Shown here: positions 1 through 8,147 of the stretch, in pieces
Numbering within the stretch: position 1 is the stretch's first letter
How the letters are laid out: every line of letters starts with the position of its first letter
DNA from: Bacteroidota bacterium
GTDB lineage: Bacteria; Bacteroidota; Bacteroidia; Flavobacteriales; Flavobacteriaceae
Assembly: GCA_027592025.1 (NCBI GenBank)
Contig: JAQCIQ010000005.1
Location: forward strand, 1-64,000
Direction: 5' to 3'
Length of the DNA: 64,000 bases
Position numbers and translations under genes: made by a program
The notes under the pieces: generated by a model
The model's database searches: none
Told to the model about the DNA's origin: nothing
The model's input: only the letters and a program-made list of their open reading frames with translations

Positions 1-2
1 AT

Positions 3-68
3 TACTGGTTCCACGCAACTCTACAAGATGGCAGAGTGTTTAAAGGACATTTTAGCTTAGTAAGGTAA
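3..68 (+). CDS. C-terminal end of an unidentified protein (partial)
   Basis: The window opens inside a gene. One frame reads 21 residues without interruption, ending in HFSLVR and a TAA stop at 66-68. The composition (aromatic and basic residues in YWFHATLQDGRVFKGHF) looks protein-like, and the next gene lies 63 bases downstream on the same strand behind its own promoter box. In Bacteroidota the nucleotidyltransferase that follows is often preceded by an APH-like phosphotransferase, but this tail is too short to test that. The identity is unknown. Confidence 0.45.
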   Translation, partial: YWFHATLQDGRVFKGHFSLVR

Positions 69-107
69 GTTCCAAAAACTCTTATCAATGATCTGCCAAC
101 AATACCC

Positions 108-115
108 TATTTTTG
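108..115 (+). promoter_or_regulatory. Bacteroidota -7 promoter box (TATTTTTG)
   Basis: Exact match to TAnnTTTG, 16 bases before the ATG of the nucleotidyltransferase gene. No clear TTG element is seen at the usual -33 distance. Confidence 0.5.
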
Positions 116-131
116 CTCCAAACTTTTTACA

Positions 132-1016
132 ATGACTTTATTATTGATGGCCGCAGGAAGTGGTAGTCGATACGGCAAACTCAAGCAGTTTGACGGATTG
201 GGTACCAATGAAGAATTCTTAATGGAGTTCAGCATTTTTGATGCTTTGGAAAATGGATTTGATCATATTGTTGTAATTACCAAGTCCGAAAACCAGGCAT
301 TTTTGCAGCAATACCTCAATGAGCGATTGCCAAAAAAAGTGACCGTTGATGTCATTGTGCAGTCTATCGACGACCTACCGGAAGGGTTTGAGTATGACGG
401 ATTACGTCAAAAACCTTGGGGAACTGCTCATGCGGTTTGGTCCGCTCGTCAATTTATCAAAGGAGATTTTGTAATCATTAATGCCGATGATTATTACGGA
501 AAGCCTGCGTTTAAGGCTGCCGCTGAATTCATCAAGGAGAACAACTCAGGTCAATTTGGACTTGTCACTTACAAGCTTAGCGACACATTATCCGAACATG
601 GCGCTGTTTCTAGAGGCGTGTGCAAAGTGGATGAAGATCGATTGGTGTCAATTGAAGAATTTACCCAAATCGAATCTGTTCAGGGCAGTATCATTGATCA
701 AACTTCAGGTTTAAGCCTACATCCAGACGATTTGGTGTCAATGAATTTTTGGGTTTGTAACGACAAAATTTTCGATTACATCCATGGCTATTTCAAGTCC
801 TTTTTAGCGATTTCAGAAAATTTAGAAAAATCGGAAATTTATCTTCCTTTTGTCATTCAAGAAATGATGATTCAAGGCGTGACTGATGTCAGGGCCATTC
901 AGGTCAAAAGTCCTTGGTTTGGGGTGACCTATTACAACGACAAACTTAAAGCACAGGAGACCATCAAGGGATTTACAGATGAAGGTCAATATCCTTCACC
1001 CATGTGGGCAAACTAA
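132..1016 (+). CDS. NTP transferase-family nucleotidyltransferase
   Basis: 294 aa protein of the NTP_transferase superfamily, which joins a nucleotide to a sugar phosphate or similar acceptor. The N-terminal nucleotide-binding loop is visible (AAGSGSRYGKLKQ, residues 7-19), and the metal-binding region is INADDYYG near residue 118. The fold is that of GalU/RmlA-type enzymes, but the acceptor specificity cannot be read from sequence. The ATG at 132 is preceded by a good promoter box. Its stop codon directly abuts the stop of the convergent rhodanese gene, leaving no intergenic base. A murein-sugar recycling role alongside an upstream kinase is conceivable but is inference only. Confidence 0.8.
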   Translation: MTLLLMAAGSGSRYGKLKQFDGLGTNEEFLMEFSIFDALENGFDHIVVITKSENQAFLQQYLNERLPKKVTVDVIVQSIDDLPEGFEYDGLRQKPWGTAHAVWSARQFIKGDFVIINADDYYGKPAFKAAAEFIKENNSGQFGLVTYKLSDTLSEHGAVSRGVCKVDEDRLVSIEEFTQIESVQGSIIDQTSGLSLHPDDLVSMNFWVCNDKIFDYIHGYFKSFLAISENLEKSEIYLPFVIQEMMIQGVTDVRAIQVKSPWFGVTYYNDKLKAQETIKGFTDEGQYPSPMWAN

Positions 1017-1418
1017 TCATTCGGGAAGTACTATTGGTAGTCCCAAGTTAGTCCATTGTGTGATGCCACCTTTTAAGTTGTAAATCTTGACAAAGCCTTG
1101 TTTTTCGAGAAATTCGGCACAAGCACTGCTTCTTTTTCCTGACTTACAAAAAACCACAATAGGCTCGGTTGGGTCTAACGTCTTAATTTGAATGTTAAAC
1201 GCCTCCGACAAATAGTCCATATTGTAAGCACCGGCAATAGTTCCCGACTTATATTCTTCAGGAGTTCTAACATCCAGCAGTTTGTAATCCAATTGATCGA
1301 TTAAATCAACCATTTCGTCGGCCGTAACCATTTCGATAACCGATTGGTTTTGTTCCTTGCAACCCCACAAAAAAATCGCAACAGTAATTGCAAAAACAGA
1401 AAAAAAGCGTTTTGTCAT
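1017..1418 (-). CDS. Rhodanese-domain lipoprotein
   Basis: 133 aa protein with an N-terminal lipoprotein signal (hydrophobic stretch then LWGC at about residue 20), so probably periplasmic and membrane-anchored. The rest is a single rhodanese domain, with LLDVRTPEEYKSG near residue 48 and the active-site loop FCKSGKRSS carrying the catalytic cysteine near residue 91. Such domains carry sulfane sulfur as a cysteine persulfide. It follows a second, cytoplasmic rhodanese by 10 bases and is probably co-transcribed with it. The physiological sulfur donor is unknown. Confidence 0.85.
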   Translation of the reverse strand: MTKRFFSVFAITVAIFLWGCKEQNQSVIEMVTADEMVDLIDQLDYKLLDVRTPEEYKSGTIAGAYNMDYLSEAFNIQIKTLDPTEPIVVFCKSGKRSSACAEFLEKQGFVKIYNLKGGITQWTNLGLPIVLPE

Positions 1419-1428
1419 GGGTTGAAAA

Positions 1429-1737
1429 TTATACTTTAGAACCTTGCCATTCCATAATACCGCCGAGCAGATTATGGGTATTTGCGAATCCCATTTGATT
1501 CATTACCGCACAAGCCTGTGCACTTCGAGCACCCGATCGGCAATAGACGAAATAGTTAACCGACTGGTCTAGGGTCCCTAATTTATCCATGAAACTATGC
1601 GGATCTGAAATGTTGATGTTGACAGCGTTTGGAATCATACCTTCGGCTACTTCCTCAGGGGTTCGTACATCTAAAATCACCGAATTTTGATCTTCAGAGG
1701 CCTTCTTGGACCACTCTTGTTGCGATAAATCTGCCAT
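1429..1737 (-). CDS. Rhodanese-like sulfurtransferase (cytoplasmic)
   Basis: 102 aa single-domain rhodanese without a signal peptide. It has ILDVRTPEEVAEG near residue 21 and an active-site loop YCRSGARSAQAC with the catalytic Cys near residue 66, followed by the typical LLGGIMEW ending. Length matches GlpE/PspE-size single-domain enzymes. It is the promoter-proximal member of a two-gene minus-strand unit with the rhodanese lipoprotein. The pair may handle sulfane sulfur on both sides of the inner membrane, which is inference. Confidence 0.88.
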   Translation of the reverse strand: MADLSQQEWSKKASEDQNSVILDVRTPEEVAEGMIPNAVNINISDPHSFMDKLGTLDQSVNYFVYCRSGARSAQACAVMNQMGFANTHNLLGGIMEWQGSKV

Positions 1738-1856
1738 GAAAAATTGATTTTATAGACTACAATATTACTAAATTTTAGGGCAACCGAAACCCGATTAAAA
1801 TTTTTAATTTAACAAATATTTGTGAAATTTGAGCACAAGAACCCGTCTAATAATGA

Positions 1857-1864
1857 TAATTTTG
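1857..1864 (+). promoter_or_regulatory. -7 promoter box (TAATTTTG) of the YceI gene
   Basis: Exact TAnnTTTG match. It lies inside the longest possible reading frame, which opens with GTG at 1822. This argues that the real start is the ATG at 1879, fifteen bases downstream of the box. Confidence 0.5.
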
Positions 1865-1878
1865 GGCCTATAAAAAAT

Positions 1879-2448
1879 ATGAAAATGAAAAGCTATTTAC
1901 TATCCTTATTTGCCATTGCATCTTTTGCAATTGGATTCTCAAACACCATTAAGCCCGTCCCTGTAAAACTTTCTGAAAGTAAAGTGTCTTGGAAAGGTTA
2001 TAAGGTGACTGGATCACACCGCGGGGAGATTGCCATGAGTTTTGGTGAACTTAATATTGAAGATGGCGTTTTAAAAGGCGGAAAATTTGTAATCGATATG
2101 TCTTCTATTAATTGTACTGACCTTTCAGGAGAGAGCAAAGGAAAATTGGAAGGCCATCTTAAGTCTGAAGATTTTTTCTCTGTTGTTAAATTTCCTGAGG
2201 CTTCAATGGTAATTACTTCGGTAAATGGGACTGGTTCCTTTTACGATGTGGTTGCAGATCTTACCATTAAAGGCAATACAAATTCTGTAAAATTTAACAT
2301 CACCTTGACTAAAGAAAAGGCTTATGCCCGATTAAAAATTGATCGATCTGAGTTTGATGTGAAATATGGTTCAAACAGTTTTTTTGAAAATTTGGCAGAT
2401 CGCGCAATCTATGACGATTTCGACCTCGATGTCGTTCTGTCATATTAA
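1879..2448 (+). CDS. YceI-family periplasmic protein
   Basis: 189 aa from the ATG at 1879. The first residues form a signal peptide (MKMKSYLLSLFAIASFAIGF). The mature protein matches the YceI lipocalin-like barrel: KVSWKGYKVTGSHRG near the start, a central GHLKSEDFFSV.KFPEA block, and the C-terminal DRSEFDVKYGS block. Family members bind isoprenoid or other amphiphilic lipids in the periplasm; the ligand here is unknown. The longer frame from GTG 1822 is rejected because the promoter box and signal peptide both fit the later start. A strong terminator follows. Confidence 0.9.
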   Translation: MKMKSYLLSLFAIASFAIGFSNTIKPVPVKLSESKVSWKGYKVTGSHRGEIAMSFGELNIEDGVLKGGKFVIDMSSINCTDLSGESKGKLEGHLKSEDFFSVVKFPEASMVITSVNGTGSFYDVVADLTIKGNTNSVKFNITLTKEKAYARLKIDRSEFDVKYGSNSFFENLADRAIYDDFDLDVVLSY

Positions 2449-2468
2449 TCCTTAATAAATTAATTAAC

Positions 2469-2493
2469 AAATCCCGTTTCGACGGGATTTTTT
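2469..2493 (+). terminator. Rho-independent terminator after the YceI gene
   Basis: Perfect 9-bp stem (AAATCCCGT / ACGGGATTT) closed by a TTCG tetraloop and followed by a T run. It overlaps the stop codon of the convergent yaaA gene at 2492-2494. Confidence 0.9.
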
Positions 2494-3250
2494 ATTTGAC
2501 AAAAACTGGCGCCGTCGGGGTTGATTCTGACGCCAAGAATCGATAGCCATCAACCTCAAAATGTTTCAAGTCCTCTCCAGTTTTGATGTCATTCTCAATT
2601 ATAAATCGTGTCATCAATCCTCTGGCATGTTTAGCAAAGATGGCGATGGTTTTTAAACTGCCATTTTTCAACACTTTAAATTGCGGAGAGACTACTTCGC
2701 AATCAAGTAGTTTAGTATCAACTGCTTTGAAATACTCATTACTGGCCAAGTTTATTAACAGCTTGTCCTCTCCCAATTCTTGTTGCAAGGCTCTTGAAAT
2801 CTTAGTTCGCCAAAAGGCGTAAAGATTGGCGTTTTTTCCAACTGGAAACTTAGTTTTCATTTCCAATCGGTATGGCTGAATCAGATCCAAAGGCTTCAGT
2901 AAGCCATATAATCCCGAAATTATCAACAGTGTATCCTGCAATTTAGGGAGAAGCTTTGGATCCAAATTGTACACATCTAATCCTTTGTAAACATCCCCGT
3001 CAAAAGCAAAAACCGCTTGACGAGCATTAGATGGGCTGAAAGGAAGTGACCAATTTTGATTTCTTTCAAAATTGAGCTGTCCCAAAGCTGGCGAAATGTC
3101 CATTAACTGGGATAATTGCTTTGCCGACTTCTTTTTTAGTGCTCTGTTTATGGTTTCCGCATCCGATAAAAAGGCGCTTTGAGTGAATTTATCGGTCATG
3201 ACTTTTCTTTCAAAGTCCAAAGATTTAGCAGGAGAAACGACGATTTTCAT
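2492..3250 (-). CDS. yaaA: Peroxide stress protein YaaA (DUF328)
   Basis: 252 aa, the usual YaaA length. Signature blocks include MKIVVSPAKSLDFE at the N terminus, ISGLYGLLKPLD in the middle, NLASNEYFK, and KHARGLMTRF near the C terminus. In E. coli YaaA limits free iron and oxidative DNA damage during peroxide stress; the DNA-binding helix-hairpin-helix-like fold is known for that family. Monocistronic on the minus strand with its own promoter box 15 bases upstream of the ATG. Its stop codon lies in the T run of the convergent terminator. Confidence 0.93.
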   Translation of the reverse strand: MKIVVSPAKSLDFERKVMTDKFTQSAFLSDAETINRALKKKSAKQLSQLMDISPALGQLNFERNQNWSLPFSPSNARQAVFAFDGDVYKGLDVYNLDPKLLPKLQDTLLIISGLYGLLKPLDLIQPYRLEMKTKFPVGKNANLYAFWRTKISRALQQELGEDKLLINLASNEYFKAVDTKLLDCEVVSPQFKVLKNGSLKTIAIFAKHARGLMTRFIIENDIKTGEDLKHFEVDGYRFLASESTPTAPVFVK

Positions 3251-3264
3251 GTGATATATTTTTT

Positions 3265-3272
3265 CAAAAATA
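3265..3272 (-). promoter_or_regulatory. -7 promoter box of yaaA
   Basis: CAAAAATA on the plus strand reads TATTTTTG on the minus strand, an exact TAnnTTTG match 14 bases upstream of the yaaA ATG. Confidence 0.5.
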
Positions 3273-3301
3273 GGAATTAGAATAGACTTTTAAAAACGGT
3301 T

Positions 3302-4339
3302 TTATATTTGGGCGTGAACCGCATAATTTCTCCACTTTTCAATACACTCTGTCATGTCCTCAGGCAATGGAGCTGAAAACGAAAGTCGTTTTCCAGTAAC
3401 TGGATGTTCAAATCCCAATGTCTGCGCATGAAGACCCTGTCGGGGTAAAACAGAAAAACAGTTTTGAACGAATTGCTTGTATTTGGTAAAGGTGGTGCCT
3501 TTTAAAATTTGATCACCGCCATATCGAGCATCATTAAACAGAGTATGGCCAATGTGCTTCATGTGAACCCTAATTTGATGCGTTCTACCTGTTTCCAAGC
3601 GACAAGTCAATAAGGTAACGTATCCCAATCTTTCTTGAATTTCATAATGCGTTACCGCCGGCTTGCCTTTGTCGGCGTCGTCTCCAAAAAAGACTGTGTT
3701 TTGAAGTCTGTTTTTTGGGTGACGTCCAATATTTCCATCAATTGTGCCTCTTTCATGCTCAACAGCTCCCCAAACCAAAGCCGTATAGGAACGCTCAGAA
3801 GACTTGTCAAAAAACTGTCGAGCCAGATGAGTCATGGCCTGCTCAGTTTTAGCCACAACCAAAAGACCGCTTGTATCTTTATCAATTCGGTGTACCAGTC
3901 CAGGACGGTTATCGGAATTGAGTGGCAAACTTCTAAAATGGTGAAGTAAGGCATTTATGAGCGTGCCAGAATAGTTGCCATGACCGGGATGAACTACCAT
4001 TCCTGCAGGCTTGTTTATGACCATCAAATGATCATCCTCAAAAACAATGTCAATTGGAATATTCTCAGCAACAAGCAAGTTTTCATAAGGAGGGTGAGTA
4101 AACATTACCTGCACTTTGTCGCCTGGCTTGACCTTATAATTTGATTTGACTACCACTTCATTGACAAAGATTGCCCCTTCTTTGGCAGCAGCCTGAATTT
4201 TGTTTCTGGAAGCATTTTCAACAAAATTCATGATAAACTTATCAACCCTCAGAGGAGACTGACTGGGTGCGGCAATAAAGGAATGATGTTCGAACAAATT
4301 GTCGTCATCTTCCTGTAATTCTTCGTTGTTGTTTATCAT
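3302..4339 (-). CDS. rluD: RluD-type 23S rRNA pseudouridine synthase
   Basis: 345 aa. An N-terminal S4 RNA-binding domain (about residues 28-85) is followed by the RluA-family catalytic domain with VHRIDKDTSGLLVVAKT, placing the catalytic Asp at residue 153. Later blocks (LLTCRLETGRTHQIRVH and HAQTLGFEHP) are typical. RluD makes pseudouridines in helix 69 of 23S rRNA; which of the RluA/C/D substrates applies cannot be fixed from sequence alone, but the S4 domain and length fit RluD. It overlaps the upstream PASTA gene by 4 bases (ATGA), so the two are translationally coupled. Confidence 0.9.
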   Translation of the reverse strand: MINNNEELQEDDDNLFEHHSFIAAPSQSPLRVDKFIMNFVENASRNKIQAAAKEGAIFVNEVVVKSNYKVKPGDKVQVMFTHPPYENLLVAENIPIDIVFEDDHLMVINKPAGMVVHPGHGNYSGTLINALLHHFRSLPLNSDNRPGLVHRIDKDTSGLLVVAKTEQAMTHLARQFFDKSSERSYTALVWGAVEHERGTIDGNIGRHPKNRLQNTVFFGDDADKGKPAVTHYEIQERLGYVTLLTCRLETGRTHQIRVHMKHIGHTLFNDARYGGDQILKGTTFTKYKQFVQNCFSVLPRQGLHAQTLGFEHPVTGKRLSFSAPLPEDMTECIEKWRNYAVHAQI

Positions 4340-4905
4340 GGATTAAATTCGCCTCCTATGCCGTTACCCAAAATCAAAGTGATTTTGGAATTTTCTTCTA
4401 ACAATTCTCCGGGCTGGATCGGTTTATTGTTGGCGAGCAAAGAAATGACCTCATCACGACCAATATCATTCCTATATATGGTATCTCCTACTCGAAAACC
4501 AGCAGAAAGAAGAGATTTTTCCGCTTGACGATAAGTCTGCCGAACGATTTTGGGAATTTTGATTTTCTTATATCCAGAAAGATTAACCATCAAATAAATT
4601 TTGCGATTGATCTTTACCTCAGAGTTAGCCGATGGAGTTTGCTCTAACACAGCACGCTCTGGAAATTTAGGATTGTAACGCGTTGAATCTTGAATCAAAA
4701 ACACCAAGTCTTGAGATTCGATTGCTCTTTGAGCCTGATCTAAACTCATTCCAACCACATTGGGCACTACAACAAACTCATTGTGCCGCGTATAATGCCT
4801 GAGCCATTGGGTGGCAATTATTGTTAAAACAATGGCTACGCCGAGCATCATACACAGATGCTGAACGATTTGTTTGCTAAAAAGTTGACGTAAAAAAGGG
4901 ATCAT
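4336..4905 (-). CDS. PASTA-domain membrane protein
   Basis: 189 aa. One transmembrane helix near residues 17-34 (CMMLGVAIVLTIIATQW) is followed by extracytoplasmic PASTA repeats: VVVPNVVGMSLDQAQ, then IKIPKIVRQTYRQAE near residue 120. PASTA domains bind peptidoglycan fragments or beta-lactams in Ser/Thr kinases and PBPs, but there is no kinase or transpeptidase domain here. It sits divergently from ddl, the D-Ala-D-Ala ligase, and upstream of rluD. A cell-wall-sensing or scaffold role is inferred from the domain and neighbour only. Confidence 0.85.
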   Translation of the reverse strand: MIPFLRQLFSKQIVQHLCMMLGVAIVLTIIATQWLRHYTRHNEFVVVPNVVGMSLDQAQRAIESQDLVFLIQDSTRYNPKFPERAVLEQTPSANSEVKINRKIYLMVNLSGYKKIKIPKIVRQTYRQAEKSLLSAGFRVGDTIYRNDIGRDEVISLLANNKPIQPGELLEENSKITLILGNGIGGEFNP

Positions 4906-4991
4906 GGAGAGTCAATAGTAAAGCTGATTCTAACAGCACGAACTTAATAAAAATATTGGTACTTTTACCATGAAAACACATTCAATTGGGC

Positions 4992-5987
4992 ATGAAACAA
5001 ACGATTGTTATTTTTATGGGCGGGTTTTCGTCCGAGCGCGCCATCTCACTTAAGAGCGGCAATGTCGTTTTCGATGCTCTCGATACCGAACAATATAATA
5101 AATTTAAAATTGTCATCGATTCGGATGAATGGAAATGTTTTGATGAATCGGACGCAGAGTGTCACTTGAACAAAGGTAATTTACGCATAGAATCGAAGTT
5201 GGGATGGCTCACACCCGATTGTGCTGTAATAGCCGTTCACGGTAGCCCTGGCGAAAATGGATTATTGCAATCCTACCTAGAGATGGTAGGGATTGCCTAT
5301 ACAGGGTCAGGAGCCTACCCATCTGCATTAACTTTTAACAAAAGAGATTGCCTCAGCGTTTTGAAGGAAATTCAGGTGCCTTGCGCTACCTCCTATTTAT
5401 TGAGCCGTGGAGATGAGATCAACTCGACCGAAATTCTCAACAAGGTTGGCTTACCTTGTTTTGTTAAAGCCAACTGCTCCGGAAGCAGCTTTGGCGTGAG
5501 TAAAGTAAATCAAGCCTCTGAGTTACAAAAGGCTATAGACACCGCCTTTGTTGAAGGTAATGACATCATCATTGAATCCTGTTTAACCGGGACTGAAGTC
5601 TCTGTAGGGGTCATCAATTATCAAGGTAAAGCCATGGCTTTGCCAGTAACTGAAATCGTAACGAATAATGAATTTTTTGATTATCAAGCCAAGTATCTTG
5701 GTGAATCGCAAGAAATTACTCCTGCTCGAATTTCGGAATCTATGACCGAGGCCGTTCAAACACTTGCTCTTAAAATTTTTAAGCATTTGAACTTATCAGG
5801 ATATTCAAGGAGCGAGTTTATTTTTGTTGATCAAATACCACATCTTCTTGAAGTGAACACCATTCCTGGCATGACCAATGAAAGCATACTACCTCAGCAA
5901 GCAAAAGCCGCTGGAATAAGTTTGAGTCAACTGTTCTCTGACGCTATCTCTGAAGCTATCAAACGTAAGAAATTAATAACAACCTAA
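4992..5987 (+). CDS. ddl: D-alanine--D-alanine ligase
   Basis: 331 aa from the ATG at 4992 (a TTG two codons earlier is possible but less likely). It makes the D-Ala-D-Ala dipeptide of peptidoglycan from two D-Ala and ATP in the cytoplasm. ATP-grasp features are visible: FMGGFSSERAISLKSG at the N terminus, AVHGSPGENG, FVKANCSGSSFGVSKV, and HLLEVNTIPGMTNESILP near the C terminus. An imperfect box (TACTTTTA, 4961-4968) precedes it. coaD follows after 2 bases, so the two form an operon. Confidence 0.95.
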   Translation: MKQTIVIFMGGFSSERAISLKSGNVVFDALDTEQYNKFKIVIDSDEWKCFDESDAECHLNKGNLRIESKLGWLTPDCAVIAVHGSPGENGLLQSYLEMVGIAYTGSGAYPSALTFNKRDCLSVLKEIQVPCATSYLLSRGDEINSTEILNKVGLPCFVKANCSGSSFGVSKVNQASELQKAIDTAFVEGNDIIIESCLTGTEVSVGVINYQGKAMALPVTEIVTNNEFFDYQAKYLGESQEITPARISESMTEAVQTLALKIFKHLNLSGYSRSEFIFVDQIPHLLEVNTIPGMTNESILPQQAKAAGISLSQLFSDAISEAIKRKKLITT

Positions 5988-5989
5988 TC

Positions 5990-6451
5990 ATGATAAAAGC
6001 GGTATTTCCCGGTTCCTTCGATCCCATTACTTTGGGACATGTCGATGTCATTGAACGTGGTCTTCAATTGTTCGACGAAATCATCATTGCCGTTGGGGAA
6101 AATTCGAGTAAAACCAATTTATTCAGTTTGGATCAAAGAAAAGAATTCATTTCTGAAGCTTTTAAAGACCATCCAAAGGTATCAGTGATATCCTATCAGG
6201 GCATGACTGTTGACTTGTGTCAAAAACTCAAAGTTGACTTTATTTTGAGAGGCCTGAGAAATTCAGCAGATTTTGAATTCGAAAAATCAATTGCTCAAAT
6301 AAATCGGGATATGGCTCCTATCGAGACTGTATTTTTGCTGACTGCCGCCGAAACAGCCCACATTTCTTCATCAATTGTACGCGAAATAATTAAAAATAAA
6401 GGGGCATTTCAGAAGTTTGTACCCGTTTCGGTCAAAGTCAATCCAACTTAA
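5990..6451 (+). CDS. coaD: Phosphopantetheine adenylyltransferase
   Basis: 153 aa, normal CoaD length. It transfers AMP from ATP to 4'-phosphopantetheine, the penultimate step of coenzyme A synthesis. Visible features are the N-terminal FPGSFDPITLGHVDVIERG with the TxGH nucleotidyltransferase motif, RGLRNSADFEFE in the middle, and the ISSSIVREI block. It starts 2 bases after ddl. Its last 14 bases overlap the tail of the convergent Nudix gene. Confidence 0.96.
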   Translation: MIKAVFPGSFDPITLGHVDVIERGLQLFDEIIIAVGENSSKTNLFSLDQRKEFISEAFKDHPKVSVISYQGMTVDLCQKLKVDFILRGLRNSADFEFEKSIAQINRDMAPIETVFLLTAAETAHISSSIVREIIKNKGAFQKFVPVSVKVNPT

Positions 6452-7043
6452 TTTTTTGTTTCAACAAACTCGCAATATTGGCATAGGATTTTGCCGAGGC
6501 TTTTTTCATTTGCTCCTCGCCTAACCAAACTGCCTTTGTAATTCCTTCAGCTTTTTCAGGACTGAGCGAACCAGTATAAGTAGTGCTCATTTCAAACCAA
6601 TAGGTAATTTTTAGTTTGGTTTCGCCATTTCCTTTAAATAGGTGATACGTGGGTCCAATTTCTCCTTGAAGTTTCAATTTTTTGACCCCAGTTTCTTCTT
6701 TAACTTCTCTCAGCGCACCCTCTTCAATTGTTTCATTTCTTTCAATCCGACCTTTAGGCAAGTCCCACTTTTTATTGCGATATATGAACAAGACCTCTCC
6801 CTTTATATTGGAAACTCGACCCCCACCTGCAACTACAGTTTTTACTTTTTTTCTAAAGTTTGACAACAATTTGTCCGCCTTGTGATGATGTAAAAAAAGT
6901 ACTTGAACATCACGCCTTTTTAGCAGACGTAAAATCTCCTTTAGTGATATCTCCTTAAGTGCAAAACAGTTGTTTGCACCCTTAACAATCGGCTCGTCGG
7001 TCAAATAAATAGCCTTCTCGCTCACATAAATAGGTATTTTCAT
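6438..7043 (-). CDS. Nudix hydrolase
   Basis: 201 aa. The Nudix box GRIERNETIEEGALREVKEETGV runs from about residue 98 to 120 and has all the canonical Gly, Glu and REVKEE positions, so it should hydrolyse a nucleoside diphosphate linked to some moiety. About 80 N-terminal residues precede the box and do not resemble a domain I recognise. The substrate cannot be predicted. Convergent with coaD (14-base overlap) and divergent from pyrE. Confidence 0.88.
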   Translation of the reverse strand: MKIPIYVSEKAIYLTDEPIVKGANNCFALKEISLKEILRLLKRRDVQVLFLHHHKADKLLSNFRKKVKTVVAGGGRVSNIKGEVLFIYRNKKWDLPKGRIERNETIEEGALREVKEETGVKKLKLQGEIGPTYHLFKGNGETKLKITYWFEMSTTYTGSLSPEKAEGITKAVWLGEEQMKKASAKSYANIASLLKQKIKLD

Positions 7044-7081
7044 GCCTTACGGTTGTATTTATAAATCTATAAAATTTTCTC

Positions 7082-7089
7082 TACTTTTG
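7082..7089 (+). promoter_or_regulatory. -7 promoter box of pyrE, 4 bases from the ATG
   Basis: TACTTTTG is an exact TAnnTTTG match ending at 7089, with the pyrE ATG at 7094. Transcription from it would begin at or within the start codon, giving a leaderless or near-leaderless mRNA. Confidence 0.45.
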
Positions 7090-7093
7090 CGCA

Positions 7094-7744
7094 ATGATTT
7101 TTAACAAAAAAACGGCCGAAAAAATTGCGAGAGAACTTCTGGCGATGGAAGCCATTCAATTGAACGCCGATAATCCCTTCCAATGGGCTTCAGGGTGGAA
7201 ATCTCCAATATATTGTGACAATCGATTAATCCTGTCTTTTCCAGAGTTAAGACGTCTGGTTCGCAAGGCCATGGTCGATATCATTAAAAAAGAATACCCC
7301 AGCACGGAATGCATTGCCGGTGTGGCCACAGGCGCAATTGGATTTGCCACATTAGTGGCCGAGGATCTGGATTTGCCGATGGTTTATGTGCGGCCTGAGC
7401 CAAAAAAACACGGACGTCAAAATCAGATTGAAGGAGTTGCCCCAACTCAAAAGAATGTAGTGGTGGTTGAAGATTTGATCAGTTCAGGAGGCAGTAGTTT
7501 AAATGCCGTTAGAGCACTGAAAGATGCCGAAGCCCATGTTTTGGGGATGGTGGCCGTTTTTACCTACAACTTCCCCATAGCTCGATCCAATTTTGAGGCA
7601 GCAGGGATAGACTTATGGACTTTAAGTGATTATCCGACTTTGATCGAATTTGCTCGAAACTCGAACTACATTTCCCAAAATCAAGAAGCCTTACTACTGA
7701 ATTGGAATCAATCGCCAGATACCTGGTCACCTAACACAAAATAA
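7094..7744 (+). CDS. pyrE: Orotate phosphoribosyltransferase
   Basis: 216 aa. It joins orotate to PRPP, giving OMP in pyrimidine synthesis. The PRPP-binding motif VVVVEDLISSGGSSLNAV is near residues 116-133. The N-terminal block FQWASGWKSPIYCDNR is the substrate-binding region, and YVRPEPKKHGRQNQIEG is the flexible catalytic loop. The ATG at 7094 fits the family start, although a promoter box ends only 4 bases upstream. The SRPBCC gene follows after 4 bases and is probably co-transcribed. Confidence 0.96.
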   Translation: MIFNKKTAEKIARELLAMEAIQLNADNPFQWASGWKSPIYCDNRLILSFPELRRLVRKAMVDIIKKEYPSTECIAGVATGAIGFATLVAEDLDLPMVYVRPEPKKHGRQNQIEGVAPTQKNVVVVEDLISSGGSSLNAVRALKDAEAHVLGMVAVFTYNFPIARSNFEAAGIDLWTLSDYPTLIEFARNSNYISQNQEALLLNWNQSPDTWSPNTK

Positions 7745-7748
7745 ACCA

Positions 7749-8147
7749 ATGAAAATAGAAGCCAAGAAGGTTGTAGTGAATCGTTCAGCAGAATACGTTT
7801 TTGATTTTTTTAATGATATTTCTAATTTTAAAAAATTGATGCCTCCCAATTTATCCAAGTTTCAGGTCATTGACAAAGACACCTTTGTTTTTGGACTGCA
7901 AGGCATGCCCGAAATAACACTAAAAAAGAAAGAGTCTGTGGCTCCGAGCAAAATTGTCTTTGGAGCAGCCAACAGTCCTATTGATTTTGCTTTGTCAGGA
8001 CATATTTCTCCTTCTGGAATCAACAGCGCAGAGGTACAACTGTCGTTTGAAGGGAAGATGAACCCTATGATGTCAATGATGGTTAAAGGTCCATTAACCA
8101 AACTGTTAGGGCAGTTTTCAGATGGGCTCACTCAAATGTTTCAATAA
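7749..8147 (+). CDS. SRPBCC (START-like) family protein
   Basis: 132 aa with the helix-grip pattern of the SRPBCC/polyketide-cyclase superfamily: VNRSAEYVFDFFNDISNFKKLMPP at the N terminus, alternating strands, and an amphipathic C-terminal helix (MVKGPLTKLLGQFSDGLTQMF). These proteins form a hydrophobic ligand cavity, but the ligand is unknown. No signal peptide. Second gene of the pyrE unit; its last 7 bases overlap the convergent birA gene. Confidence 0.8.
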   Translation: MKIEAKKVVVNRSAEYVFDFFNDISNFKKLMPPNLSKFQVIDKDTFVFGLQGMPEITLKKKESVAPSKIVFGAANSPIDFALSGHISPSGINSAEVQLSFEGKMNPMMSMMVKGPLTKLLGQFSDGLTQMFQ

